A DNA stretch of 64,000 bases from positions 720,019,828-720,083,827 of the forward strand of contig CM066036.1 of the NCBI GenBank assembly GCA_033557465.1. The letters are read 5' to 3'. Below are positions 22,841 to 33,266 of this stretch, in pieces; the stretch's first letter is position 1; the number at the start of each line of letters is the position of its first letter. Source of the stretch: Ichthyophis bannanicus. Its lineage: Eukaryota; Chordata; Amphibia; Gymnophiona; Ichthyophiidae. The notes under the pieces are model-generated. The model saw nothing but the letters and a program-made list of their open reading frames with translations. It made no database searches and was not told where the DNA came from. The position numbers and the translations under genes are program-made.

Positions 22841-23271
22841 TGCACTGGATCTAGCCATCCGTCTAAATGGATGTAGAAATGGTAGTGGGGTGACAGCTTT
22901 GGCACCAAAATGTTTCATAATTGTATTTCTACTTTTGGAGCTTAGATACCTTGCTTGAAATGAAGCTTTTCCAGGATAGGTGTATACAAAATCCACATAA
23001 ATAAATACATTAATCAATCTGTATGTAGATAGATAGATATGCATATGTCTGATTCTTTGAATTATCTCCTGAAAGACCTCTAGAGATATATGATTATTTT
23101 TATTTTTAGATACCTCTTGTTGGAGATTTAGGATTTATAAGTTATCTGGATTTGTTAAGAGGATTTTCAGTCAATATATCTATTTAAAGTTATATGTGAC
23201 CTCTCCTATGGAACACTGCAGGATCTTCTTCAATTTGAACACTTTTTGGCCATGCCTTAAATCTATAAAGA
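22841..23271. other. no recognisable feature
   Basis: AT-rich DNA with a short (GATA)n-like stretch near 23026-23042. No gene. Confidence 0.4.
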
Positions 23272-23273
23272 TA

Positions 23274-24902
23274 CAGTGTCTTGTGAAAATATTCATCCTC
23301 TTGGTGTTTGTCCTGTTTTGTCGCATTACAACCTGGAATTAAAATGGGAGTTTTGGGGATAGCACGATGTGATATACACAACATGCCCATGACTTTGAAG
23401 GTGCAAAATATCCTTTATTGTTACACAAACAATAATTTTAAAAAAATGAAATCAGGAGTGTGCATATGTATTCACCCTCCAAAGTCAATACATTGTAAAG
23501 TCACCTTTTGCTGCAATTACAGCTGAAAGTCTCTTGGGGTATGTCTCTTTTAGCCTGCCCTAGCACATCTAACCACTGGGATTTTCACCCATTCCTCAAG
23601 GCAAAAATATTCCAACTCCTTCAAGTTAGATGGACTGCATTGGTGTACAACAATATTTAAGTCATGCCACAGATTCTCAATTGGATTGAGATTTAGACTT
23701 TGACTAGGCCATTCCAAGACATTTCAATGGCTCCCTTTAAACCAGCTTTAGCAGTATGTTTAGGGTCAGTGTTCTGCTGGAAGATGAACCTCCGTCTCAG
23801 TCTCAAATCTCTGGTAGACTGAAATGTTTTCCTCAAAAATTGACCTGTATTTAGTGCTACCCATCATTCCTTCAATCCTGACCAGTTTGCCTTTCCCTGC
23901 CAATAAAAAAAAATCCCCACAGCGTGATGCTGCCACCACCATGTTTCACTGTTGGAATGTTGTTCACGGGTTGATGGGCAGTGTTGGGTTTGTGCCTCAC
24001 ATGGGTGTTTCCCATGATGGTCCAAAAGTTCAATTTTTGTCACATCTGATCAGAGGACCTTCTTTCATGTGTTTTGGGGGTCCGTCGCATGCTGTTGTGC
24101 AAACTCTAAATGTGATTTCTTATTTTTTTTCTTTAAGCAATGGCTTTTTTCTGGTCACTCTTCTGTGGTCACTCTCAATCTGTGGAGTGTACGGCTTAAA
24201 GTGCTCCTATGAACAGATACTCCCATCTCCACTGTGGATCTCTGCAGCTCCTTCAGTGTTATTCTTGGTGTCTTTGTAGCATCTCTGATTAATGCCCTCC
24301 TTGCCTGGTCTGTGAATTTTGGTGGGCAGCCTTCTCTTGTCAGGTTTGTAGTGGTGCCATATTATTTCCATTTTGTTTTAATGGGTTTAATATTGCTCCA
24401 TGGGATATTCAGAATTTGGGATATGTTTTTTTTTTTTTTATAACCCAACCCTCATCTATACTTCTTCACAACTTTGTCTCTGACCTGTTTGGAGTGCTAC
24501 TTGGTTTTCATGTTGCTTGCTTAGGGGTGTTGCAGAGACAGGTGTCTTTCACAACAGGTATATTTATACAGAAGTCATGTGACTGATCATGTGACACTGA
24601 TTGCACACAGGTGGACCCTAATCAACGAATTGTGTGACTTTTGCAGTTAATTGGTTGGACAGGTCTTATTTAAGTGTTTCATAGCAAAAAGGATGAATAC
24701 ATATGCACTCACAACGTTTTAGCTTTGGCTTTTTTAATGATATATACAAGGTATTTTAATGTTATTCCACTTCACCAATTTGGTCTATACTGTTATGCCC
24801 ATTACCTAACATCCAAGTGAACCTCCATTTTCATTCCAGGTTGTATGTGATGTGACAAAACAGGACAAAAACCGAGGGGATGAATACTTTCGCTAGGACC
24901 TG
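23274..24902 (-). mobile_element. Tc1-like DNA transposon, complete length, inactive
   Basis: The terminal inverted repeats begin CAGTGTCTTGTGAAAATATT (left) and CAGGTCCTAGCGAAAGTATT (right, read inward), both continuing CATCC, and are flanked by TA at 23272-23273 and 24903-24904, the expected Tc1 target duplication. The length of about 1.63 kb is normal for the family. The minus strand keeps transposase-like pieces, for example around 24250-24340 (RLPTKIHRPGKEG, then NQRCYKDTKNNTEGAAE), but no frame stays open for more than a short stretch. The arms have diverged, so the insertion is old. Confidence 0.85.
23450..24500 (-). pseudogene. Tc1 transposase pseudogene
   Basis: Only scattered minus-strand pieces of a Tc1 DDE transposase are recognisable. 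The N-terminal DNA-binding part lies at about 24350-24250. Downstream parts read toward 23500 with many stops. A run of T (24428-24439) and several indels break the frame. No catalytic triad can be placed with confidence. Confidence 0.55.
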
Positions 24903-24904
24903 TA

Positions 24905-25579
24905 CAATTCAGTAAGTCACTGGCTGGAAACTTTAAAAGAAAAGCCCTTCTGAGGTCAGTACTTGATGCTGTCTGCATAAGTGCTTTTGAATATTTGAAT
25001 TATTTTTTTTATTAATTGAAGTATCTCCCTTCAATAGCCTGGATTTTAGGGGAACATTCTATTCCAGGACAGAATTTTGTCAGACATGGTTCATGTGAAA
25101 AACAACATCTCGCAGCAATAGACTTCAATGCTACATTTGCACATGAGACACTGGGTCAAAGGCAACTGATGTAAACAAGATGAAGAAATACATTATATTT
25201 CCTACCCAGAAGAATGGATGGTGTAGATAGCATGTATTTCAAAAAAGGAAAAAAAATAAATGGTTGCAATTAGGATAATATTAGGTAAGCGCCTTTTCTG
25301 GTCTTCTTATGTACTATCGTAGGTCTTGCCCATTATTGGGACATCGATCAGAGTGGATTTAGTTTCTCTCAGGGTAATGTCTCCCAATAGGTTCATTTTT
25401 ATTCTATGAGAGGAACGAGTTTCACTCCTATGCCACAGTATGTACATTATCTCCTGTTTATTTTCAGGAGTCTACGTAATTGTAGTTAGTCTTCTTAATT
25501 CTTTCATTAGCTACTATGATCTCCTGCTGAAATAGATCCAAGAACAGGCTCACCATGGACTATAACTGCACCAGGGATG
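24905..25579. other. no recognisable feature
   Basis: AT-rich unique-looking DNA. No gene or repeat family recognised. Confidence 0.4.
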
Positions 25580-25975
25580 GTATCCCTGCTGGAAGTCCTT
25601 TCACTACCACTGGGGTCAGTGCTACTATTAGGCAAATTAGGTAGTTGCCTAGAGCCCTGGCCCTCCAGGGGCACACACTGCTGCTACTCTCGGGATGTGC
25701 AGTGGTGGCAATTGCCCGAAGAACCCCATGGCGCTTACCTTGAAATTTCTGTACCACAGGGCTGTTTGCATCTGCCCCCTCCAACCGCTCAATGTCGTCT
25801 TCCTGTTTGCAAAGGAAGTTGATATCAGGCATGGGAGTTTCAAGGTGAGTGCCATAGGGCTGTTTGCAGCCATTGCTGTTGTTGCCCATCTTGGAGATGG
25901 GCTGCAGTAGCAGCAATGGGAGCCAGAGGGGTGGGGGGGGGGGGGCATAGGTTGAGGTTCACCTAGGCGTCTCAT
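25580..25975. repeat. repeat block with internal inverted repeat
   Basis: The left arm CCCATGGCGCTTACCTTGAA (25729-25748 region) is matched in inverted orientation by TTTCAAGGTGAGTGCCATAG (25838-25857). The upstream part contains TAGGTAGTTGCCTAGAGCCC, typical of dispersed amphibian repeats as I recall them. A G run lies at 25932-25945. ORFs on both strands are by-products of the inverted repeat. Confidence 0.45.
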
Positions 25976-26405
25976 CTCCTTGAACCAGTCCCATCACCAT
26001 CATTAGTCTAAGCACTGAATCTAATGGAAAGTACTTTTTCATCCTGGACAACACGTAGAACTGCAATTTTTTTCTTGTTTGTTCCTATCGTATTTAAGAT
26101 GTTGAGATTTGCTCTAGATGTTATACAACAAGGTTACCACATAATGACACCCAGCAAGACCTGGCAAAAATAATGTATTCTCTCCCCCTCAAAGATATAC
26201 AGCAATTCACATGCTTTGATGCTGAATGTTATATTGTGATCTCTGCAGATTATAATTTGGTTGCAGGATTAGCATTCCAGCAAAAAACACCTCTATCAAA
26301 TTTTAGCCAAATCTATACATGGAAATGGCCTCGGATACATTTGTATGAATGGATGAACAGATGGACAGACATGGCAGCAAAAAAAGGGTTTTTTTTGTTG
26401 GTTTT
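25976..26405. other. no recognisable feature
   Basis: AT-rich. No gene recognised. Confidence 0.4.
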
Positions 26406-27145
26406 TTTTTAGATATGCCATTCTGGGTCAGACCAAAGGTCCATCAGACCCAGTATCCTGTTTCCCACAATCCAGATCACAAGTACCTATCAGATTCCCA
26501 AAAGGTAGACGGATTCCACTTTGCTTATCCCAGAGGTAAGCAGGGGATTTCCCCAGTCTACTATAATAATGGTTTATGGACTTCTCCTCCAGGAACTTGT
26601 CCAATACTTTTTTTAAACCCAGCTACCCTAACAGCTTTTACTACATCCTTCAGTAATGAACTACAGAGTTTGATTACTTGTTGAGTGAAAAAATATTTTC
26701 TATGATTAGTCTTAAATGTGCTACATTATAGCTTCATTGTGTGTCCCCTAGTCTTTGTACTTATTGAAGGAGTAAACAACTAATCTATGTTTATTGGTTC
26801 CACTCCACTTATCATTCTATAGACCTCTATTGTATCTCCCCTCTGCTATAGAGCCCTAACCTTTTAAGCCTTTCCTCATAGGGGTATCCTTCCATCCCCT
26901 TTATCATTTTTGTCGCTCTTCTCTGTACTTTTTCTAAGGGGGATGTTTACTAAATGGTGGTAGTGGACTCCATGCGATATCGGAGCCACGGCCCCATTGA
27001 TTTCAATGGGGCTGCGGCTCTGATATCGCATGGAGTCCACTACCACCATTTAGTAAACATCCCCCTAAGTCCACTATATCCTTTTTAAGATATGGTGACT
27101 AGAATTGCATACAATATTCAAGGTGTGGTCCATTCTATATATAAT
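26406..27145 (-). mobile_element. CR1 LINE 3' part, interrupted by a MITE
   Basis: The 3' end lies at the left (CATTCTGGGTCAGACCAAAG is the reverse complement of the CR1 end). Going right, the C-terminal coding region of ORF2 follows in decayed form. At 26937 the CR1 text breaks after TTTTTCTAA and resumes at 27069 with GTCCACTATATCC. The intervening 128 bp are a palindromic MITE. The CR1 is 5' truncated near 27145. Confidence 0.85.
26938..27065. mobile_element. palindromic MITE, TAA target duplication
   Basis: An almost perfect 128-bp palindrome with outer ends GGGGGATGTTTACTAAATGG and its complement, and a short centre around CCATTGATTTCAATGG. It is flanked by TAA on both sides (26935-26937 and 27066-27068). 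The three-base TWA duplication and GGGG ends fit PIF/Harbinger-type non-autonomous elements. Its removal restores continuous CR1 sequence, so the boundaries are secure. Confidence 0.85.
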
Positions 27146-29426
27146 TGACACTGTCCCAGAACACCCCAAGCACACCTCCCCTTTGCTCTACATATATTCA
27201 ATTATATGTCCATCACTATGAGGCCGATTTTATAACCTCCCGTGGAAGCAATATGCATTACCGTGTATATAGGGATCTATCTTATAAAGTGAAGCACACG
27301 TGTCCTTTACTTTATAAAATAGAGGCAGAGCCTAGTTGTATTATACTGAGAAAAATGCCAAGTAAATAGAATAGTGAGGCGTATGCAAAAAAATAATGCA
27401 CGCTAAGATCATATATGGCACACTATTCATGGCAGTAATATATTCTAGGATGTTTGTGTTACAAGAATACAGAGTATTTACTGGATGATAAATGTTCATG
27501 GAGTTTGGGCTTATACTTTACATGTGCTTACAATTCACCTGAACTGCGAGATGAACTTTGTTAATACACACCCTTGCAAGTGTTATTCTCTCTACTTATT
27601 TATCTCACTCAAGCTACACAATAAAAAAAAAACAGTTTGTGATATTATTGCTTTGCTTATTATATTGCAGTATTATCTATCAAGATTTAGGTACTTATTC
27701 TATATATTTTTTAATTATATTATTTTGTAGCTGAGTTTATTGTGAGCAGAATTTGTATGCATCACTCTAACTATAGCATAAAATATGCATTTTCCACTCA
27801 TATATCAATTACCATATTGTAATTACTTTTACTGTGACAAACATATTATATATTAGTTCTTTGATATTCTATGACATAAGTCATTTTCTTTAACCTTCAG
27901 GAAAATAAACTGTTTATTTTTTGTATTGTGTTGAAAAATCACAGTGAATAGAAATGTATGTACAATAGATATCAACCTAAACTAGCATATTAAATTTAGC
28001 TTTTTCTTATTGGTTCTGATTATTTTTCCATAGTTTTGTATTTAGATGACATGCACATTTTCAATCATGTCTTAATTACTTTTGAAAATGTTGCTCTGGC
28101 TGCGAGACAAGATAGCTAACTTGTTAAGCATCTGAAATTTCTGAGCTGTTTTCTCAGTTCTGGCAATCAGTACCCAAGTCCAGATTGTAACCTCTTTTCT
28201 TCCTCCAAAGCCTGTCTTGGCTGCGTGTCCAGTGAGGGATTATGAATTTAGCAAGGAAGGTAAGTGTGACTACAAGCATTGGCTCACCATCTGCTCCCCA
28301 GCAGAGTTTGGGCCAACCTGCATAGCCTGCAGCAAGACCAGGGCGCTATGCTCAATTCAACTCTTTCCAACCTGGCTGAAGAACCACATCGCATCGAGCC
28401 CTATGATTAGGTCTAAGTAGTCCATATGTAACAGGATATTTTTCCTAAACACCAAAATGAAAACAAAATGAATGCCATTCTCTCATGCTTCTTACTCAAT
28501 ATAATAAGTTTACAGAAATAAATACTCTCAAGGTTTATGCAAATGCTAGGAAAATAAAACTATGCATTATTTAGTAGATCTCCTATTTCAAGATCTAACA
28601 GACTTTTTTTCACAGCATGCTTTTCCCTAGTTTATGTTGGCCTTCTTTTCTGATTGTACCATTGAATTCATATTTTTAAATTATTCGTTTCTAAATCATT
28701 ATTCCATGAGTCTTTTTATATTTTCATGCTTTCATCTATTATTAAAACAATGCAGTATATTCAACTTAATCTCAAATTGTTTAAATTCCTTTCTTAAAAA
28801 TAGCTTCCAATTTAACATTTTGAGAATTTTCTGCTTTTAGTTTATAGCCTGATTTAAGAACACACTGCCCTGCTTCTGTGTCTTAGCATATGAGACAGAT
28901 TTGTAAACCCCATCTTTGGGCTTCATTCACCCAACCTTTGACCTAGACATTCTTTAAGCAGAAAAATAATCATTAATTTCAGTGATTAAAATGAATTACA
29001 ACATATCTAAATATAAAAGTAGCTCAGAGGTAAACCAGCTTCATAGAGTCCTTCCTCTAACTAGTGCAATATATAGTATCAGATTCATTTCTTTATGTGC
29101 AGACCTCATCCTTTTCAAAATATTTAGAGATGATTTCATAATGTCAGCAACAGCAAGCAGTGGACAGAACACCACACTGGACATGTTCAGAATGAAGGTT
29201 AAAGCCAAAGAAGGGCATGGATTCAACAATATTGCCCAGGCAGCTCAATTAAATTTAATTTAAAGTATTTATCTTCTCAGCAGAGAATCAGGTAAAAAAT
29301 GATCAACCAACAAGGGGGTAACCTTATAACAGGGTGGTCAAGGTTAATAGGGCAGGAAGGCAACTATTTTTAGCTTATTTTATAAAGACCTAATCTTTAT
29401 AAAGTAGCATCACAAATTCTGCAGCA
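27146..29426. other. AT-rich stretch without recognised gene
   Basis: About 2.3 kb of AT-rich, apparently low-copy DNA. The short ORFs (27485-27730, 28634-28840, 28982-29263) show no recognisable domains. The only exon-like signal is noted separately at 28211-28259. Confidence 0.45.
28211..28259 (+). other. exon-like segment (speculative)
   Basis: A 49-base block lies between a good 3' splice-site-like sequence (CCTCTTTTCTTCCTCCAAAG, 28191-28210) and a strong 5' splice-site-like GTAAGT (28260-28265). One frame is open across it (about 16 residues). No family is recognised. Such pairs occur by chance, so this is only a candidate. Confidence 0.15.
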
Positions 29427-29715
29427 ATTTATTTATTTGCATTCTTTTATATACTGTGCTATTCTGCATCAGTGCAGTTTACATTGAACAAACTGAAATT
29501 ACATTGAACAGGGCATTATAACTTGGCAATAACTATTTTACAGGGAACATGGGCTATGGAGGATTAAGTGGCTTGCCCAAGACCACAAGGAGCACCTGTG
29601 GGACTAGAAACCCCAGTCCTTCTGGCCCAACGTTGCTGTCCTCTAGTGGGATTTGAACCCCCAACCTTCTGGCCTGAAGTACCTTGCCCCAACCACTAGG
29701 CCACTCCTCCACTGT
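29427..29715 (-). mobile_element. tRNA-derived SINE with L2-like tail
   Basis: The left end is the (TTTA)n L2-type tail, then CAGTGCAGTTTACATTGAAC, GGATTAAGTGGCTTGCCCAA, and at the right a tRNA-like head: on the minus strand GGAGGAGTGGCCTAGTGGTT followed by GGTTCAAATCC-like sequence gives A-box and B-box equivalents. The middle contains a partly duplicated segment (two GAACCCC/CCTTCTGGCC blocks). Confidence 0.75.
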
Positions 29716-29849
29716 CTAGATTGAAGGCGTGGACATTATGCCTGCTGAGGAGCACAGATAAATTATAGTGCACACTATGGTGGTCATTTTAGAAGCTTTA
29801 TCCATGCAAATGCAAGCAAATCACAAGAACAAGAGCATTCTCTCTGTAT

Positions 29850-30252
29850 GCCCCCATCACTCAACATCAAATCTACCACTGACTTTTGCAAACACTTCAA
29901 GACCCACTTCTTCCTGGAACATTTTGGCAATAGACACCCAACAACCACAAACCAGGACAACCCCACACAATCTTCTCATACCCCCACCCCCATAAAGCCC
30001 CTACAACCCCTAACCTTCAGTCCCCTACCCTTCATCCCACTGTACATAGTTTGTTGAATTTATACTGTGCTTATATATTGATATGTTCAAAAGGTTCTAT
30101 GTTCTCTGTTCACATTTAAAATGTTGTTTCATGTTCATTGTTAATGGTTATTAATGTTCATCAAAATTTGTTCTTTGTATCAGCTCAGTTCCTTGGAAAC
30201 CGTTTTGACTTCTACAAATGGCATATCAAAAGTTTGTTAAATAAAATAAATG
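29850..30252 (+). mobile_element. L2-clade LINE 3' end
   Basis: The last part of an L2 ORF2 C-terminus (STTDFCKHFKTHFFLEHFG) is followed by 3' untranslated sequence and a tail GTTAAATAAAATAAATGAAA. The protein part is short and ends at 30057 in an unrelated proline-rich extension. Confidence 0.7.
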
Positions 30253-30453
30253 AAATATCTTTCAGTGATAGTGTGGAAGTGTTTGAATGAAAGGTTTGCC
30301 TTTTTGCAACATGACTACAATATATGCAATGGAGTGGACAAGAATCTATCAAATCTTAAGGATTGAGTACAGCAAGGCCGTGAGGCCCTATAAAGCTAGA
30401 TCTTCAAGCAACAGTCACACCAGTTTTAGTAGGTGTAATTACTTGAAGACTTA

Positions 30454-30532
30454 GGGGTAATATTTACAAAGCAGCAGTAGCGGCCTCCGTTTGATATCGG
30501 AGGCCACTACTGCCGCTTTGTAAACATACCCC
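30454..30532. mobile_element. palindromic MITE, TTA target duplication
   Basis: A 79-bp palindrome: GGGGTAATATTTACAAAGC on the left, GCTTTGTAAACATACCCC on the right, centre GTTTGATATC. It is flanked by TTA at 30451-30453 and 30533-30535. The ends resemble the larger MITE at 26.9 kb (GGGG, then TTTAC), so it is probably a shorter relative. Confidence 0.8.
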
Positions 30533-30535
30533 TTA

Positions 30536-31194
30536 GTTGAAACACAGGTACTAACATAGCCAGGTATGTCTGGCAGGCTAAGGAACATGGGGATCTGAAG
30601 ATTCAAATACTAGCCACGCAGAGCTGGGATGATAAAATTCAGCTACCAGCTAATTCTTTCTGATAAGCTATCAGTGGTTGTTTTCTTCCAGGTCTTTACA
30701 GCTCACTAACCTGGAACATTTTTATCATCATCTGGAACCTTTTTGACTTGTATCCTTTTTGTCATTGTAGCTGAAGAGGAAGCATTTTAGAAAATTACCC
30801 CTTCTAATAAGCTGAAAACCTCTTAAAAATGAGAAGTCACAGCAGAAACGTAGGTGCTCATATAGCCAAGTAGGTCTGTTAGGCTATGCAATGGATTAAG
30901 GAAGTCAGATATTTATGGTTATACTGAGAAGGGAGAGGAGCTGCAAAACTGTATATTCATCAGCCTACAATGATTGAGTACAAATGATAAAGATGGCAAA
31001 AAATAGTCCTGGAATATATTCTTGACATGTGAACAGGGATTACTAGGCAGACTGGAAAGACCAATTAATCATTTTTATACTGTCATCTGCAGTGTTACTA
31101 TATATACACCATTACCAAGAAATTAAGTACCCCCCCCCCCTCTATTTATTGTAGTATAAAATATATTTGTTTGATTTGATTTCATTCTCTTGCT
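30536..31194. other. no recognisable feature
   Basis: Unique-looking AT-rich DNA with a C run near 31130-31140. No gene. Confidence 0.4.
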
Positions 31195-31745
31195 ATAAAG
31201 GGATCCACTGTGACTGTCCCATGCCATTTTGAATTCTGTCACTATTTTTTCCACCACCTCCATCGGGAGGGCATTCCAAGCATCCACCACCCTTTCAGTG
31301 AGAAACTATTTCCTGATGTTGCTTTTAAATTTACCGCCTTGCAGCTTCATCGTATGCCCTCTAGCTTTACAGTTTTCCCTTTTTTGAAAAAAATATTTGT
31401 TTGTTCATTAATATTCTTTAAATATTAAATGTTTGTATCATATCTCCCCTGTCTCTCCTCTCCTCTAGGATCTACATATTTATTTATTTAGTAGTTTTTA
31501 TATACCGCGCTATTCATCATCAGTGCGGTTTACATTTTAACAACATTGAACTTAAGCATAAAAACGTATGTCAAGTTTACAGATAACAGGAAATGGAACA
31601 AGGATAACTGGGGTTAAAGACAATATAACAGCAGCAAATAATTTACAACTATTTACAATAAATTAGTATAGGCTTAGAGCTTCGTAGGATAGGCATGAGT
31701 AGATTTTGAATTGGGGGAAGAATTGGGATTTTGGAATTTATTTGC

Positions 31746-33266
31746 CTAACCATATTCACTAGTTTGGGTTGGAAGAGGGGTAGGTGATGAGGTAGTGTCT
31801 TGGAGGAAGTGTTGAGTGAAGAGATGTGTTTTTAGAGTTTTTCTGAATTGGGACAGGTCTTTTAGTGATCTGATGTTGGATGGTAACATGTTCCAGCACC
31901 TGGGGGCGAAGGATGAGAAGGCTCTCATGGTAGTCATCTGCGTGGCTTTTGCTGAGTCTTTTGGGACTATGAGTGTGTTTTCTGTTACCGATCTTCTAGA
32001 TCTGATATTTTGGGGATGGTGGAGGATGTCTGATAGTGAGGATGGAGAGATTTGATGGAACGCTTTGAAGGTCAAGAGGAGGGTTTTGTATAAGATCCTG
32101 CATGTTATTGGGAGCCAATGCAGTTCAAACAGAATGGGGGTAATATGTTGACTTCTAGGAACCCCATATAGCACTCTTGCTGCTGTATTCATGGCCAACT
32201 GTAGTGGGTTCAGTGTGCTCTTGGGAAGGCCTTGGAGAGCAATGTTAGCGTAGTCGAGGTGCGGAGTGACTAACGCTTGGAAGGTTGTGCGGAAGTCGTT
32301 TGGTTCAAGCATGGGTCTAAGGAGTCGTAGAGTCTTGATTTTATGGTAGATGGTTTTTACTGTATTTTTTATGTGATCTTTGAATTCCAGCCATTGATCC
32401 AGGATGACACCTAGGTAACGTATCGTGGTTTTAACCGGTAGATCGGCATCTCTTGTTCTTAACGTTGGTGGAGGAGAGAAGTCTTTATTCCTTGTGATAA
32501 TCAAGACCTCTGTTTTTTTAAAGTTGACACGGAGATTTTGTGTGAGTAGCCAATCTGATATAGTATTAAAGCAGGAGGTTAAAGGTGTGTAGTCGGGATT
32601 TGTAACATTAACTGGTGTGAATAAGAGAACATCATCAGCATAAATGAGGCAAGAGATTCCGAATGAGCGAGTGATGTTGCAGATTGGCTGCATGTAAATA
32701 TTGAATAGCAAGGCAGAGAGGGAGGAACCCTGAGGTACTCCTTGCTGCTGTTGGAAAGGATGGGATGTAGTGTTACCGATCCGGACCTGTTGCCAGCGAT
32801 CCTCCAAATAAGATTTGCACCAGTTCCAGGCAGTTCCTTGTATCCCTTTTTCGTGGAGCCGGGCTAGCAGATGATCGTGGTCGACAGAGTCAAATGCTGC
32901 TGCTATGTCTAGGAAGACCAATGCAACTCCATTTCTGATGTTGTCTATTGTGTTGATGAGCATGTTCAGTAAGGAAGCTAGGAGAGTTTCGACTCCGTGC
33001 GCTTCTCTGAATCCGTGCTGGTTTGGGTCTAGTGGTATTTCAGAGTCAATGTGTTGTTGAATCTGCCTTAGTGTAATCTTTTCAAGGATCTTGGCTAATA
33101 GAGGAATGCTTGAAATTGGACGGTAAGAGTCAACCTTTTTTGGATCAAGTTTATTATTTTTCAGTAAGGGACGGATGGAGGTATGTTTGAGGGCAGTCGG
33201 GAATATCCCTGTGCTGAGTGATTGGTCCGCTATGGCTGCTATGTATGGGCTAAGTTCTGTTCTCAT
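31746..33266 (-). CDS. L2 ORF2, reverse transcriptase half
   Basis: 506 open codons. RT motifs in order: LKHTSIRPLLKN and DSYRPISSIPLLAKILEK, DPNQHGFREAHGVETLLASL, VFLDIAAAFDSVDHDHLL (motif A), QGVPQGSSLSALLFNIYM (motif B), SCLIYADDVLLF (catalytic YADD intact), RYLGVILDQWLEF and the C-terminal NRILYKTLLLTF-type region ending FRKTLKTHLFTQHF. The L2 enzyme reverse transcribes its own RNA at a nicked target and probably serves the L2-tailed SINEs nearby. The ATG used is internal: the frame joins the endonuclease half by one indel in a C-rich run near 33300-33310. Confidence 0.85.
   Translation of the reverse strand: MRTELSPYIAAIADQSLSTGIFPTALKHTSIRPLLKNNKLDPKKVDSYRPISSIPLLAKILEKITLRQIQQHIDSEIPLDPNQHGFREAHGVETLLASLLNMLINTIDNIRNGVALVFLDIAAAFDSVDHDHLLARLHEKGIQGTAWNWCKSYLEDRWQQVRIGNTTSHPFQQQQGVPQGSSLSALLFNIYMQPICNITRSFGISCLIYADDVLLFTPVNVTNPDYTPLTSCFNTISDWLLTQNLRVNFKKTEVLIITRNKDFSPPPTLRTRDADLPVKTTIRYLGVILDQWLEFKDHIKNTVKTIYHKIKTLRLLRPMLEPNDFRTTFQALVTPHLDYANIALQGLPKSTLNPLQLAMNTAARVLYGVPRSQHITPILFELHWLPITCRILYKTLLLTFKAFHQISPSSLSDILHHPQNIRSRRSVTENTLIVPKDSAKATQMTTMRAFSSFAPRCWNMLPSNIRSLKDLSQFRKTLKTHLFTQHFLQDTTSSPTPLPTQTSEYG

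Noticed and set aside
23824..24279. 151-codon plus-strand ORF
   Set aside because: It is the antisense of a decayed Tc1 transposase.
28982..29263. 93-codon ORF as a gene
   Set aside because: No recognisable domain, AT-rich composition and a length expected by chance.
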